A stretch of DNA of 52,483 bases from an uncultured Clostridia bacterium. Lineage in GTDB: Bacteria; Bacillota; Clostridia; Oscillospirales; Acutalibacteraceae. The translations under genes were made by a program, and so were the position numbers. The stretch is taken from positions 1-52,483 of the forward strand of contig CALWIW010000011.1 in the NCBI GenBank assembly GCA_944380855.1, read 5' to 3'. The first letter of the stretch is position 1, and each line of letters opens with the position of its first letter. Below, one piece after another: positions 25,742 to 36,268 of the stretch. The notes under the pieces were generated by a model. It saw only the letters and a list, made by a program, of their open reading frames with translations. It searched no databases and was not told the DNA's origin.

Positions 25742-26123
25742 ACCAATTTATCCATGGTAAATTTCTGACAATTCCGAATATCAAAAACACAACAATCAGA
25801 GCTATATATATTACCGATTCAATTTTTGAGGATTTTAATGAACCCGTGCGAACATAACGAATAATGTATACTGCCAGCAGCACCGCAAACAAAGGTAAAG
25901 TTATAAAAAGCAGTCTGTTAGCCAAAAAAGCACTTTGAAAATCAAGCTTCATAAGGGCTATAAACATACGGGAAACGCCGCAGCCGGGACATTTAAAGCC
26001 GGTCAAAAAGTTAACCGGACAGGGGATTCCAAATCCCAGCCATCCGGTAACAAGTCCGTAGACAACACCGACGGCAATCAATGCCGTCAGTATTATCGCC
26101 GTTTTTTTTAATCGTTTTTTCAT
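25740..26123 (-). CDS. DUF2752 small membrane protein
   Basis: This 127-residue protein has a first hydrophobic helix (residues 8-28), then the family motif CPVNFLTGFKCPGCGVSRM with Cys at 35, 45 and 48, followed by two or three more helices. DUF2752 proteins are membrane proteins of unknown function with this conserved CP-x-CGxxR motif. The start ATG shares a base with the stop codon of the preceding DUF4234 gene (TAATG), so the two are coupled and may act together. Confidence 0.85.
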   Translation of the reverse strand: MKKRLKKTAIILTALIAVGVVYGLVTGWLGFGIPCPVNFLTGFKCPGCGVSRMFIALMKLDFQSAFLANRLLFITLPLFAVLLAVYIIRYVRTGSLKSSKIESVIYIALIVVFLIFGIVRNLPWINW

Positions 26124-26797
26124 TACTCTCTGATAGAAGCGTACTTGTTAAGCTCGTTCTGAGCAAGAGCAAGAGGAACAATAAATGTTACAAAAAGTGA
26201 TAATACAAGATACAAAACTCCGAGATTGGACTCAGCATACTGGTCGCCCATCATTCTTTTAATCTTTGTAATTTTGTTACCTGTCTGGTATGCCCAAATT
26301 ATTCCGTAAATTCCGCAGGTTACGATTGTAAGAAGTATAACCATTCCGCCGGACATATCCTGCTCGTTCAAGGATTTGTTTACATCTTCGTTAACGCAAT
26401 AAAGCCAATAGTATCCGTAAATTCCGCAAGTAACAATTGAAAGAATAACAAACAAAGCAATGTTTCTGTTCTTAATGGGCAATCCGCCGCCGGGCACATT
26501 GGGTGCGTTGTAGCCGTTGTTTGGTTGATTATAGCCATTGTTCGGCTGATTATAACCGTTATTAGGCTGGTTATAATTGTTGTTCGGTTGATTATAACCA
26601 TTGTTTGGCTGATTATAACCATTGTTCGGCTGGTTATAGTTGTTGTACTGCTGATTATAACCATTGTTAGGTTGGTTATAATTGTTGTACTGCTGGTTAT
26701 AACCGTTGTTTGGCTGGTTGTAGCCGTTGTTCTGATTATTTGTGTTTTGCTGATTATTATTAATCGGCTGTCCGTTTGACGGATCAAAATTGTTCAT
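26123..26797 (-). CDS. DUF4234 membrane protein with an Asn/Gln/Tyr-rich repeat N terminus
   Basis: The first roughly 100 of 224 residues are low-complexity repeats of the type NQPNNGY. A short GGGLP linker leads to a hydrophobic DUF4234 domain with three predicted helices: NIALFVILSIVTCGIYGYYWLY, VILLTIVTCGIYGIIWAYQ (an internal duplication of the VTCGIYG motif) and a final VLSLFVTFIVPLALAQNELN. The repetitive part probably lies on the cytoplasmic side and is disordered. Length of the repeat region is likely to vary between strains. AAGGAAGG precedes the ATG. DUF2752 follows by a TAATG overlap. Confidence 0.85.
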   Translation of the reverse strand: MNNFDPSNGQPINNNQQNTNNQNNGYNQPNNGYNQQYNNYNQPNNGYNQQYNNYNQPNNGYNQPNNGYNQPNNNYNQPNNGYNQPNNGYNQPNNGYNAPNVPGGGLPIKNRNIALFVILSIVTCGIYGYYWLYCVNEDVNKSLNEQDMSGGMVILLTIVTCGIYGIIWAYQTGNKITKIKRMMGDQYAESNLGVLYLVLSLFVTFIVPLALAQNELNKYASIRE

Positions 26798-26966
26798 AAA
26801 TGACGCCTTCCTTATTTATTATGTTGATATATTATCACAATTTCCTGTAACAGTCAACAAAATTCCAAACATTGTTACATATTTTTTACTGATTTTTAAT
26901 TAATTCTAAAAAACAAGCTTGTCTGTATAATCATATTAACAAAATATTAAATTAATTCCTTAATTA

Positions 26967-26998
26967 GAAAAAAAACAGACGCCGAAAACGACGTCTGT
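26967..26998 (-). terminator. Terminator of guaB
   Basis: ACAGACG pairs with CGTCTGT, extended by CG/CG around a four-base loop, and followed by a run of eight or nine T on the minus strand. Confidence 0.85.
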
Positions 26999-27019
26999 AA
27001 AATGCTTAAAATATTCTTA

Positions 27020-28525
<1,506 letters not shown>

Positions 28526-28608
28526 CTATTATTTTACCAAACGGAAACGTGAATATCAAGTATTTTCCACACTTTTTAAAAAATTCAGAATTTTTCATAA
28601 AACAAATA

Positions 28609-28647
28609 AAAATGCAATATACCCGTTATGATAAATTGCATTTTTAT
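28609..28647 (-). terminator. Terminator of the CpXC gene
   Basis: AAAAATGCAAT pairs with ATTGCATTTTT just after the stop codon, with T residues following on the minus strand. Confidence 0.75.
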
Positions 28648-28650
28648 CTT

Positions 28651-29331
28651 TTACCCGTTGTTATTTTTTCTGTGTTTATACCTGTATAGGATATTGTCAG
28701 CCCATTCTCTGTCTATTTTTATAAAGCCCTTAAGCTTTTTATCCTTTGCCGCAAACTCCTCTGCGATTTTTATGGACTTTCCGTAAATTTCAAGTCTTAC
28801 GCTTTGAATATAGGGCTCTCTTTCCTCGCCCACAAAGAAGGTATATCCCATGGTATTTGCTTCTCTGTCATACATGGAAAGATATCCCTCTTCCACCTTT
28901 TCCACGTCAAATTTCTTTGCTACCGCATTGCTTATGGCGAGCTTTGTAATTTCAACCGCCATATCGTCAAGACCGTTTTCAAAGATATATATTTTTTCCA
29001 AAAAGCTGTTAAAATCAGGCACAATGCGTTTTCTCACATTGTCCACTCCGCCCTCAAAATCCTTTTCTATATCCTTGTCGGCAATCTGAAACCTGTCAAC
29101 ATCGGGAATAAGATAAACCATAAACTTATTTTTTGTATCGTTATAAAGCACGGGATAAAAAAGCTTTCCCGTGTATCCGCAGGCAGAGCATTTAAAGGAA
29201 AAGAGTCTTCCCGAAAGCAGCTCTCTGCGTATGTTTAAATCCTCGGCGGCATTTATGCTTGTGGACAGCTTAACCTCTGTGGTTTTTCCGCATTTCAGGC
29301 ACACAACCTTTTTAACTTCCGTTTTTGGCAT
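28651..29331 (-). CDS. CpXC-domain zinc-binding protein
   Basis: This 226-residue protein has two Cys pairs near the N terminus, CLKC (11, 14) and CSAC (48, 51), in the arrangement of CpXC proteins, with SINAAEDLNIRRELLSGRLF between them. They probably bind zinc. The remainder is a mixed alpha/beta region of unknown role. The ATG at 29331 is chosen because GGGAG lies eight bases before it; a GTG nine bases earlier would overlap that site. It is a single gene with a terminator, oriented away from the next gene. Confidence 0.8.
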   Translation of the reverse strand: MPKTEVKKVVCLKCGKTTEVKLSTSINAAEDLNIRRELLSGRLFSFKCSACGYTGKLFYPVLYNDTKNKFMVYLIPDVDRFQIADKDIEKDFEGGVDNVRKRIVPDFNSFLEKIYIFENGLDDMAVEITKLAISNAVAKKFDVEKVEEGYLSMYDREANTMGYTFFVGEEREPYIQSVRLEIYGKSIKIAEEFAAKDKKLKGFIKIDREWADNILYRYKHRKNNNG

Positions 29332-29531
29332 TAAAAACACTCCCTTTTACAACATTATACCAACAGAGGTTAAAATCATCAAGCAATTTTTTAAATTATT
29401 ATTGATTTTAACAGAAAATTCTGCCATAATAGTATTATCATTAAAGTACATAATTTCTTGTTTTACTTACTGTTTTTAAAATATAAAAAAATTATGCAAG
29501 AAAGCAATTTTACATACAGGAGGAAACTGCA

Positions 29532-30134
29532 ATGAGTATTATTGACAACGTAATAACAGGCGTATCAAATGCCGTGGATAACCTTTCCTATACGGCTCAG
29601 GCTTTGGTAGAAAAAAACAGGGTGCACGCTCAGAAAAACCGTATTAAAACTGTTATTCAGTGCGAAAACCGTGTTATTGATAAAGCTTTTATTGAACTGG
29701 GAAAATACTACATGAAAAATCTTCGTGACCCGGAAAACGAAAGAAACGAAGAATTGTGTCTTGCTATAGAAGAATCATTGAAGAAAATAAAGCTTTCCAA
29801 GGAACGCTATGATTTTCTTTGTGCCTATGAAGACACAATCTCCGTATGCCCATACTGCGACGAAGACGATGTTCCCGCATACAGAATGTCCGACGATGAT
29901 GATATAGAGGACATTACCCTCGCCTGCTCCAACGAAGACGAGTACGACGTTAAACCCTTTGACGAAGCGGCTGCTGCCCGTGCGGAAAAGCTTAAAAGCG
30001 TTTTAAAAAACGAACAGCAGACAGAGGAGAAAGCCGAAGAGCCTGAAGAAGAACCAAAGGCTGAGGAACCGGCAATAGTCAGAGAGCTTTCTCCCGATGA
30101 GGAAGAAACCGCCGACGATGACCTTTCTTTTTAA
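29532..30134 (+). CDS. Acidic hypothetical protein with a CPYC motif
   Basis: This 200-residue protein is not recognised. Residues 1-30 form an amphipathic helix (IIDNVITGVSNAVDNLSY), followed by a helical region to about residue 100, then VCPYC (Cys 106 and 109), and a very acidic, probably disordered tail rich in Glu and Asp. No signal peptide or membrane segment is present. It could be a phage-shock- or scaffold-like protein, but this is not supported enough to assign. AGGAGGAAA precedes the ATG. It is monocistronic; the compound repeat and a terminator follow. Confidence 0.75.
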   Translation: MSIIDNVITGVSNAVDNLSYTAQALVEKNRVHAQKNRIKTVIQCENRVIDKAFIELGKYYMKNLRDPENERNEELCLAIEESLKKIKLSKERYDFLCAYEDTISVCPYCDEDDVPAYRMSDDDDIEDITLACSNEDEYDVKPFDEAAAARAEKLKSVLKNEQQTEEKAEEPEEEPKAEEPAIVRELSPDEEETADDDLSF

Positions 30135-30159
30135 TTAAAATATTTTTTGAACTTTAACA

Positions 30160-30200
30160 CCTTGGAGGACGCTGTCCTCCAAACCGACTGCCAAATTTTT
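30160..30200 (+). repeat. Compound palindromic repeat, first hairpin only
   Basis: CCTTGGAGGAC, GCT loop, GTCCTCCAA (perfect nine-pair palindrome at 30162-30182), followed by ACCGACTGCCAAA and a T run. The second hairpin seen at 34356 is missing, cut off by the T tract. Confidence 0.8.
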
Positions 30201-30216
30201 TTGACATTTGATATTT

Positions 30217-30260
30217 AAAACCTCACCGAAGATATAAAAAATATCACGGCGAGGTTTTTT
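30217..30260 (+). terminator. Intrinsic terminator before metF
   Basis: AAAACCTC-A-CCG pairs with CGG-C-GAGGTTTT, with an inner GATAT/ATATC stem, followed by T residues. Confidence 0.8.
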
Positions 30261-30386
30261 GTTTAAAAAATTCAACAAAACATCTGTAAACATAAATATT
30301 TTTTTAAAACATTTGTATTTATATGGGTTTTATGATATCATAGTAAGAAATACATTTTAATACATAGGAAACAGCAGGTGAAGAAA

Positions 30387-31244
30387 ATGAAAATTGCAGA
30401 CAAATTTAATAAAGAAAAGACCATTCTTTCCTTTGAGGTTTTCCCTCCGAAAAAAACATCTCCCGTGGAAACAATCTACGAAACACTGGAACAGCTTGTA
30501 AAGTTAAACCCTGATTTTATAAGCGTAACCTACGGTGCGGGAGGAAGCAATGTGGGTCACACTGTGGAAATTGCTTCCAAACTTATCAACGACTACAAAA
30601 TTGACGCTTTGGCTCATCTCACCTGCATAAACAGCGAAAAAACTCACATAGATAGGGTTTTGGAGGAATTCAAGGCAGGGGGAATTGAAAACATTTTGGC
30701 TTTAAGGGGAGATATTGTTCCCGACAGCGAGCCTTGCCACGATTTTAAACACGCCTCAGACCTTTGCAGCTACATAAAAGAAAAAGGCGGCTTTTATCTC
30801 AGCGGTGCCTGCTATCCCGAGGTACATGCCGACGCCGCAGACGAGGTTGAGGACATATTGAACCTTAAAAAGAAAGTTGATTCAGGTGCCGAGCATTTGA
30901 TAACCCAGCTTTTCTTTGACAACACCGCCTACTACCGTTTCCGTGAAAGGGCAAGAATTGCGGGGATAAATGTTCCTGTTTCCGCAGGTATTATGCCCGT
31001 TGTAAACAAAAAACAGATTGAAAAAATGGTTTCCCTGTGCGGAGCCAGCTTCCCTGCAAAATTCTCAAAGATAATGGCAAAGTACGAAAGCAATCCGAAA
31101 GCCTTAAGAGACGCGGGAATCGCCTATGCAGTTGAACAGATTGTAGACCTTATTGCCAGCGGTGCCGAGGGTATTCATATTTACACAATGAACAATCCTT
31201 ATATTGCTCAAAAAATCACCTCTTCTATAAAAAATCTTCTTTAA
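30387..31244 (+). CDS. metF: Methylenetetrahydrofolate reductase
   Basis: This 285-residue MetF reduces 5,10-methylene-THF to 5-methyl-THF with FAD. The TIM-barrel signature SFEVFPPKK near the N terminus, DFISVTYGAGGS, LAHLTCINSEK, NILALRGD and ITQLFFDN match the family. The ATG at 30387 has AGGTG seven bases before it; a GTG at 30378 could add three residues. It supplies the methyl donor used by the metH gene two positions downstream. No SAM riboswitch or T-box is visible in the 117 bases upstream. Confidence 0.96.
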   Translation: MKIADKFNKEKTILSFEVFPPKKTSPVETIYETLEQLVKLNPDFISVTYGAGGSNVGHTVEIASKLINDYKIDALAHLTCINSEKTHIDRVLEEFKAGGIENILALRGDIVPDSEPCHDFKHASDLCSYIKEKGGFYLSGACYPEVHADAADEVEDILNLKKKVDSGAEHLITQLFFDNTAYYRFRERARIAGINVPVSAGIMPVVNKKQIEKMVSLCGASFPAKFSKIMAKYESNPKALRDAGIAYAVEQIVDLIASGAEGIHIYTMNNPYIAQKITSSIKNLL

Positions 31245-31279
31245 CTTCATTTATTGCGGACAGGGGAAAACATAAAATA

Positions 31280-31924
31280 ATGATAAAGCTTGAAAAACTC
31301 AGCAGAGCCGAATGTATAAGGTACCTGGGAGGAAAAAATCTTTCCGTTACGCCTCAAATCGAAAGCCTGCTGAATGAATGTGAACAGAAAATATTTGAAA
31401 CAGCCTCTGTTAAATATCTCTACAGGGAAATACCTCTTGACAGTCAGATACTGCACCACGGAAATGATATAGAGGAGCATTTAAAGGACTGTGAAAAAGC
31501 AGTTATAATGTGTGCAACCTTGGGGGCCGGAATTGACAGGCTTATAAGAACATCTCAGGTAACGGATATGGCAGAAGCTGTTGTAATCGACAGTCTGGCA
31601 AGCGTCGCCATAGAGCAGGTGTGTTCAAAGGTGGATTTAATTATTTCGGATATTTATCCCGGAAAATATCTTACCTTCAGATTTTCCTGCGGTTACGGAG
31701 ATTATCCCATTGACTTGCAGGGGGAGTTTCTTAGAATTCTTGACGCACCGAGAAAAATAGGTCTTTGCACCGGCAAAAGCTCTTTGCTTACTCCCACAAA
31801 GTCGGTGACGGCGGTTATGGGAATTTCAAAAAATCCCATAGAAAAAAGAAAAAGAGGCTGTGCCGTTTGTAACATGAGGGAAAATTGTAAATTCAGAAAG
31901 GCGGGTCTGCACTGTGACATTTAA
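31280..31924 (+). CDS. Separate B12-dependent methionine synthase activation-domain protein
   Basis: This 214-residue protein matches the C-terminal activation (SAM-binding) domain of MetH: TFRFSCGYGDYP (R134, G138, Y139) and LLTPTKSVTAVMGI. In long MetH this domain re-methylates oxidised cobalamin with SAM. Here it is an independent gene, 35 bases after metF and overlapping the metH start by 11 bases. The downstream metH lacks the domain, so it probably acts in trans. The C terminus has four Cys (CAVC, then two more), which may bind a metal. Confidence 0.85.
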   Translation: MIKLEKLSRAECIRYLGGKNLSVTPQIESLLNECEQKIFETASVKYLYREIPLDSQILHHGNDIEEHLKDCEKAVIMCATLGAGIDRLIRTSQVTDMAEAVVIDSLASVAIEQVCSKVDLIISDIYPGKYLTFRFSCGYGDYPIDLQGEFLRILDAPRKIGLCTGKSSLLTPTKSVTAVMGISKNPIEKRKRGCAVCNMRENCKFRKAGLHCDI

Positions 31925-34301
31925 AGAATTGCTCGAAAAAAAGGAATTTATCATACTTGACGGAGCCATGGGAACAATGCTCCAAAAATCCGGTTTAAAA
32001 ACAGGGGAAATCCCTGAGCTTTTGGGCATTTCTCACCCGGAAATCATAACCGGAATACACAAAAGCTATATAGCCGCAGGTGCGGATATTATCTATGCCA
32101 ACACCTTCGGTGCAAACAGCTATAAATTAGAGGGCTGCGGATATTCGGCACAGGAGGTTATAAAAGCCGCCGTTTCAAACGCAAAAAAGGCGGCGGAAAA
32201 CACAGACACCTTAGTGGCTCTGGACATAGGCCCTATAGGTCAGCTTTTGGAACCTGCGGGAGGTCTTTCCTTTGAAGATGCATACGAAATTTTCAAGGAA
32301 CAGATACTTGCGGGAGAAAACAGCGACCTTATTGTTTTTGAAACAATGACCGACCTTTACGAGCTTAAAGCGGCAGTTCTTGCGGCAAAGGAGAACTCTG
32401 ACAAGCCTATAATCTGCACCATGACCTTTGAAAAAGATTTCAGAACATTTACAGGCTGTTCCGTTGAATGTATGGTAATGACTCTTAAAGGTCTCGGCGT
32501 TGACGCTTTGGGACTTAACTGTTCTTTGGGACCCGAGGAAATGTACCCCATAGCACAGCAGCTTTGTAAATTCTCGCCGCTTCCTATAGTTATTAAGCCA
32601 AATGCAGGACTTCCCGACCCCAACAGCAACACATACGACGTTTCTCCAAAGGATTTTGCCGAAAGTATGGCAAAGCTTGTTCCCTTGGGCATGAAAATCT
32701 GCGGAGGCTGCTGCGGTACTACACCGGAATATATAGAAGAACTTAAAAACATTTTAAAGGATAAAAAATATACTAAGAACCAGCCTTTGAAATATCCTGC
32801 CGTTTGCAGTGCTACAAAAGCCGTTGACATAAGCGAGCCGAGAATAATCGGCGAAAGAATAAACCCCACGGGAAAAAAGCTGTTTAAACAAGCTTTGATA
32901 GACGGGGATATGGACTACATTTTAAGTCAGGCGGTGGCTCAGGTAAAGGGCGGAGCCGATATTCTTGACGTAAACGTGGGACTGCCTGAAATTGACGAAA
33001 AAGAAATGATGGTTCGTGCGGTAAAGGAAATTCAATCGGTTGTTGACGTTCCTTTGCAGATTGACACCACAAAAGGCGAGGTTTTGGAGGCAGGACTGAG
33101 AGTTTACAACGGAAAAGCCATAGTAAACTCCGTAAACGGTGAGGACGAGAGCATAGAAACCGTTCTTCCTCTTGTAAAAAAATACGGAGCGGCTGTTGTC
33201 GGTCTTACCCTTGACAAAAACGGTATTCCGAAAACCGCTGAGGGCAGATTTGCCGTTGCGGAAAAAATCGTGAAAGCTGCGGAAAGCTACGGTATTCCCC
33301 GTGAGGACGTATATATTGACTGTCTTACACTTACTGTTTCCGCCGAGCAGGAAGGTGCTGCAGAAACCCTTAAAGCTCTTAAAATGGTAAAGGAAAAGTT
33401 AGGCTGTAAAACAGTTCTGGGCGTTTCCAATATTTCTTTCGGTCTGCCTGAAAGAGAGCTTATAAACAGAACATTTTTAACCATGGCTTTGGAAAACGGT
33501 CTTGACCTGCCAATAATAAACCCAAATGTGGACAGCATGACAGGTGCGGTGCGAGCCTACAAGGTTTTAAAATCCATAGACAAAAACTCCGTAAGCTTTA
33601 TAGAAAGCTACAACAGTGCAAATGCTCAGGAGAAAAAACCTGTAACTCCAAATACTAAAAGAACTCTTGAAGAAGCAATAGAAAACGGCCTTAAATCCGA
33701 ATGCGGAGCAATAACCCGAGAGCTTTTAAACACAATGGAGCCTTTGGAAATTGTAAATCAAAAGCTTATTCCCGCTTTGGACAAGGCAGGAGATTCCTTT
33801 GAAAAGGGAAAAACATTTTTGCCTCAGCTTATACAAAGTGCCAACGCCGCACAGGCTTGCTTTGAGATAATCAAGGAAAAAATAGCCTCTTCCGGCAATT
33901 CCCAGGTAAGCAAGGGCAAAATAATTCTTGCCACCGTAAAGGGCGACATTCACGACATAGGAAAAAATATCGTAAAGGTGCTTTTGGACAACTATGGCTA
34001 TACTGTTGTGGATTTGGGAAGAGATGTTGACCCTCAAAAGGTTGTGGACACCGCCATTGCCCAAAATATCAAGATGATAGGTTTGTCAGCCCTTATGACC
34101 ACAACTCTTAAAAGCATGGAGGACACAATAAAGCTTATAAGAACCACTCCACAGCTTCAAAATCCCGACGGAACCAGCAAATGCGTTGTATTTGTAGGCG
34201 GAGCGGTGCTTACTAAAGACTACGCAATGAAAATCGGTGCCGACTACTACTGCAGGGACGCCAAGGAAAGCGTGGACACTGCCAAGGCTGTTTTGGGATA
34301 A
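31914..34301 (+). CDS. metH: Methionine synthase (cobalamin-dependent), without activation domain
   Basis: This 795-residue MetH transfers the methyl group of 5-methyl-THF to homocysteine through cobalamin. Order of domains: homocysteine methyltransferase (1-290; zinc ligands in LGLNCS and GGCCGTTP), pterin-binding (about 310-570; IIGERINPTGK), helical cap (about 580-660), and B12-binding (about 665-795; GDIHDIGKNI with axial His at about 680). The C-terminal SAM activation domain of the 1200-residue enzyme is absent and encoded by the preceding gene. The start is GTG inside that gene, with a modest AAGG upstream. A repeat and terminator follow. Confidence 0.95.
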   Translation: MTFKELLEKKEFIILDGAMGTMLQKSGLKTGEIPELLGISHPEIITGIHKSYIAAGADIIYANTFGANSYKLEGCGYSAQEVIKAAVSNAKKAAENTDTLVALDIGPIGQLLEPAGGLSFEDAYEIFKEQILAGENSDLIVFETMTDLYELKAAVLAAKENSDKPIICTMTFEKDFRTFTGCSVECMVMTLKGLGVDALGLNCSLGPEEMYPIAQQLCKFSPLPIVIKPNAGLPDPNSNTYDVSPKDFAESMAKLVPLGMKICGGCCGTTPEYIEELKNILKDKKYTKNQPLKYPAVCSATKAVDISEPRIIGERINPTGKKLFKQALIDGDMDYILSQAVAQVKGGADILDVNVGLPEIDEKEMMVRAVKEIQSVVDVPLQIDTTKGEVLEAGLRVYNGKAIVNSVNGEDESIETVLPLVKKYGAAVVGLTLDKNGIPKTAEGRFAVAEKIVKAAESYGIPREDVYIDCLTLTVSAEQEGAAETLKALKMVKEKLGCKTVLGVSNISFGLPERELINRTFLTMALENGLDLPIINPNVDSMTGAVRAYKVLKSIDKNSVSFIESYNSANAQEKKPVTPNTKRTLEEAIENGLKSECGAITRELLNTMEPLEIVNQKLIPALDKAGDSFEKGKTFLPQLIQSANAAQACFEIIKEKIASSGNSQVSKGKIILATVKGDIHDIGKNIVKVLLDNYGYTVVDLGRDVDPQKVVDTAIAQNIKMIGLSALMTTTLKSMEDTIKLIRTTPQLQNPDGTSKCVVFVGGAVLTKDYAMKIGADYYCRDAKESVDTAKAVLG

Positions 34302-34324
34302 ACTGTTTTTTCAGTATTTTAAGA

Positions 34325-34386
34325 CCTTGGAGGACGCTGTCCTCCAAACCGCCTGCCAAAGGGACAGTGGTCCCTTTGGAATCCCA
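34325..34386 (+). repeat. Compound palindromic repeat, complete copy
   Basis: First hairpin TTGGAGGAC (34327-34335), GCT, GTCCTCCAA (34339-34347). Second hairpin CCAAAGGGAC (34356-34365), AGTG, GTCCCTTTGG (34370-34379), then AATCCC. Both are perfect. It lies between metH and its terminator. Confidence 0.9.
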
Positions 34387-34430
34387 AAATTCTCCCCCAA
34401 CCATTGCTATAAAACCTAAACACATAAAGA

Positions 34431-34466
34431 AATGCGTTGACTGCAAACACAGCCAACGCATTTTTT
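34431..34466 (+). terminator. Terminator of the metF-metH operon
   Basis: AATGCGTTG pairs with CAACGCATT, followed by six T. Confidence 0.85.
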
Positions 34467-34477
34467 ATATTTGTTAT

Positions 34478-36268
34478 TTAACGGACAGTCTCTTTTTTCA
34501 GCTTTTCAAGTTCCTTTAAAGTATTTTCATAGTTCTCGTCAATATTTAAATTAAAACGAACCCTGCGTCCCCCGTTGTCAATTGCAGTCAAATCAAGTCT
34601 GCCGGTATTCATATAGTCAAACTCCACATATGGTGCTGACTCAAAGTCCTTTTTCAAAGCTTCAAGGAAAGGTGTGAAATCAGCATCTGATGAAGTTATA
34701 ACCATGCTTGTATCAGCGGAATAATATTCAATGGTTTCCAATCGGACATCCTCACTAAAAAAGTTTCCGGCAAGCTCTTTTTTATAATCGGAAGATGTCA
34801 TAATTTTTTCAAGAACATCCTGAGCAAAAGGCGGTATCTCTCCTCTTTGATATTCTCTTACAAGATGACTTCCGTTTTTAAGGGTATAGTCTATTCGGAA
34901 ACTATAAAACCTTGCGTCTTTATCCTGTGCTTCACCCATTTTTTCCTGCTTATTTAAATTATAGGGAAAACCGTATACGGAATTCAGGTTATCGACTATT
35001 CCTTTGTGAGTGCTTTGGACAGTTTTAATGATATTCTCATCTTCAAAATACACTCCCGCTTCTGTTCCGAATCTATTATCTGTATAATAAGAATATCTTC
35101 CGTGTGTATCTTCCATATGAATTTTAACTCCCTGAATATCCTCAACATCAGGAACACGGCTTACATATCCAAAACCCCCGGTGATAACGGAAAAATATAT
35201 TACACAAACTATAACAAAGGAAACCGCAGCCTGAATAAGGTTTTTCAAAAATCCTTTTGCCCCTCTGAAATAAATAATATGGAGAAAAAAATTACAGGAA
35301 AAGACACCTATTGCCGCACCAAGCACAAACCACAGATAGAAAAGATCCAGCTTAACTCCCATAGAGTTAAAAATCAAGCCAAGACCGATACCGCTTACAA
35401 CTGCGGCAAACACCTTGATTATAAATGACGGTATGCTGAATGCAAAAGCGTTTTGTGCCATCTCCGCACGTCTTTTCCTGATAAGCAGGAACGAACCAAC
35501 CATGCAGAGAACAATAAAAATCAGCCACCATACTATATGTATTGTCTGATACATTGAATAGTCCGAAGAGTCCATATAAGCATAGATTCCCGCAAATTGG
35601 GAGACAAACGGCACAAGAGCGGTAATAAGGGTAACGCTGATATTATTTGAAACATATCCGGGAAGTATCATATCCGGCAGAAAATATATAAGACCCCAAG
35701 CCATTGGATAAATTATCGATATTACGCAGTAGGAAATAATTGCGTCAACGGTTGTGCCGCAGCAAACAGAAAGCAATGCCGCAAAGGAAATATTGCTTAC
35801 GATTGCCAAAACAAGCATCATAAAGCTTGTAAACAACACATAAAAATTCACTTGATAAAGTCTGATTAACGCACCCAATAACGTCATAAAAAGTATGGGA
35901 ACAATGCTCATTACAAGCGATGCCAAATATTTTGAAGCAAACATACTTCTCCTTGACATCGGAAAGGAAAAGTACCAGTCCACGCTTGTTTTTTTCTGCA
36001 TATATGAAAAATTGATAAAAGATATTACCACAGAAAAAATTATTCCGGTAGCTGCAAACAGCGTATTATATAAAGAAAACTCAAAAGTGGTTTTGTCGAA
36101 GGACATCGACATATTGTTCACCGCATAGAAAACACTTACCATAGGAAAAGTAAGGAAAAGAATTATAGAATAAATTATAAGGGTATACTTATATTTTTTA
36201 ATTGTCCACCACATTACGGAAAGAGTTTTTCCTAAAGTGCTGTTGTTATTTAATGTTTTCGATGTCAT
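34478..36268 (-). CDS. ABC transporter permease of a YtrA-linked system
   Basis: This 596-residue protein has several N-terminal membrane segments (about residues 20-330; for example YTLIIYSIILFLTFPMVSVF) and one near 345, then about 210 residues of extracytoplasmic domain starting SRVPDVEDIQG. The ATG at 36268 is preferred over one at 36289, which would include the GGAGGTGG ribosome binding site in the coding sequence. It overlaps the ATPase gene by 23 bases. With the ATPase and GntR regulator it forms a YtrABC-like exporter. Such systems respond to cell-wall-active compounds, but the substrate here is unknown. Confidence 0.8.
   Translation of the reverse strand: MTSKTLNNNSTLGKTLSVMWWTIKKYKYTLIIYSIILFLTFPMVSVFYAVNNMSMSFDKTTFEFSLYNTLFAATGIIFSVVISFINFSYMQKKTSVDWYFSFPMSRRSMFASKYLASLVMSIVPILFMTLLGALIRLYQVNFYVLFTSFMMLVLAIVSNISFAALLSVCCGTTVDAIISYCVISIIYPMAWGLIYFLPDMILPGYVSNNISVTLITALVPFVSQFAGIYAYMDSSDYSMYQTIHIVWWLIFIVLCMVGSFLLIRKRRAEMAQNAFAFSIPSFIIKVFAAVVSGIGLGLIFNSMGVKLDLFYLWFVLGAAIGVFSCNFFLHIIYFRGAKGFLKNLIQAAVSFVIVCVIYFSVITGGFGYVSRVPDVEDIQGVKIHMEDTHGRYSYYTDNRFGTEAGVYFEDENIIKTVQSTHKGIVDNLNSVYGFPYNLNKQEKMGEAQDKDARFYSFRIDYTLKNGSHLVREYQRGEIPPFAQDVLEKIMTSSDYKKELAGNFFSEDVRLETIEYYSADTSMVITSSDADFTPFLEALKKDFESAPYVEFDYMNTGRLDLTAIDNGGRRVRFNLNIDENYENTLKELEKLKKETVR

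Noticed and set aside
26525-26779. Plus-strand hydrophobic reading frame
   Set aside because: It is the complement of the NQPNNGY repeat of the DUF4234 gene; its regular composition is a shadow of that coding repeat and no ribosome binding site is present.
30261-30386. SAM riboswitch before metF
   Set aside because: The stretch is too short and lacks the conserved SAM-I core.
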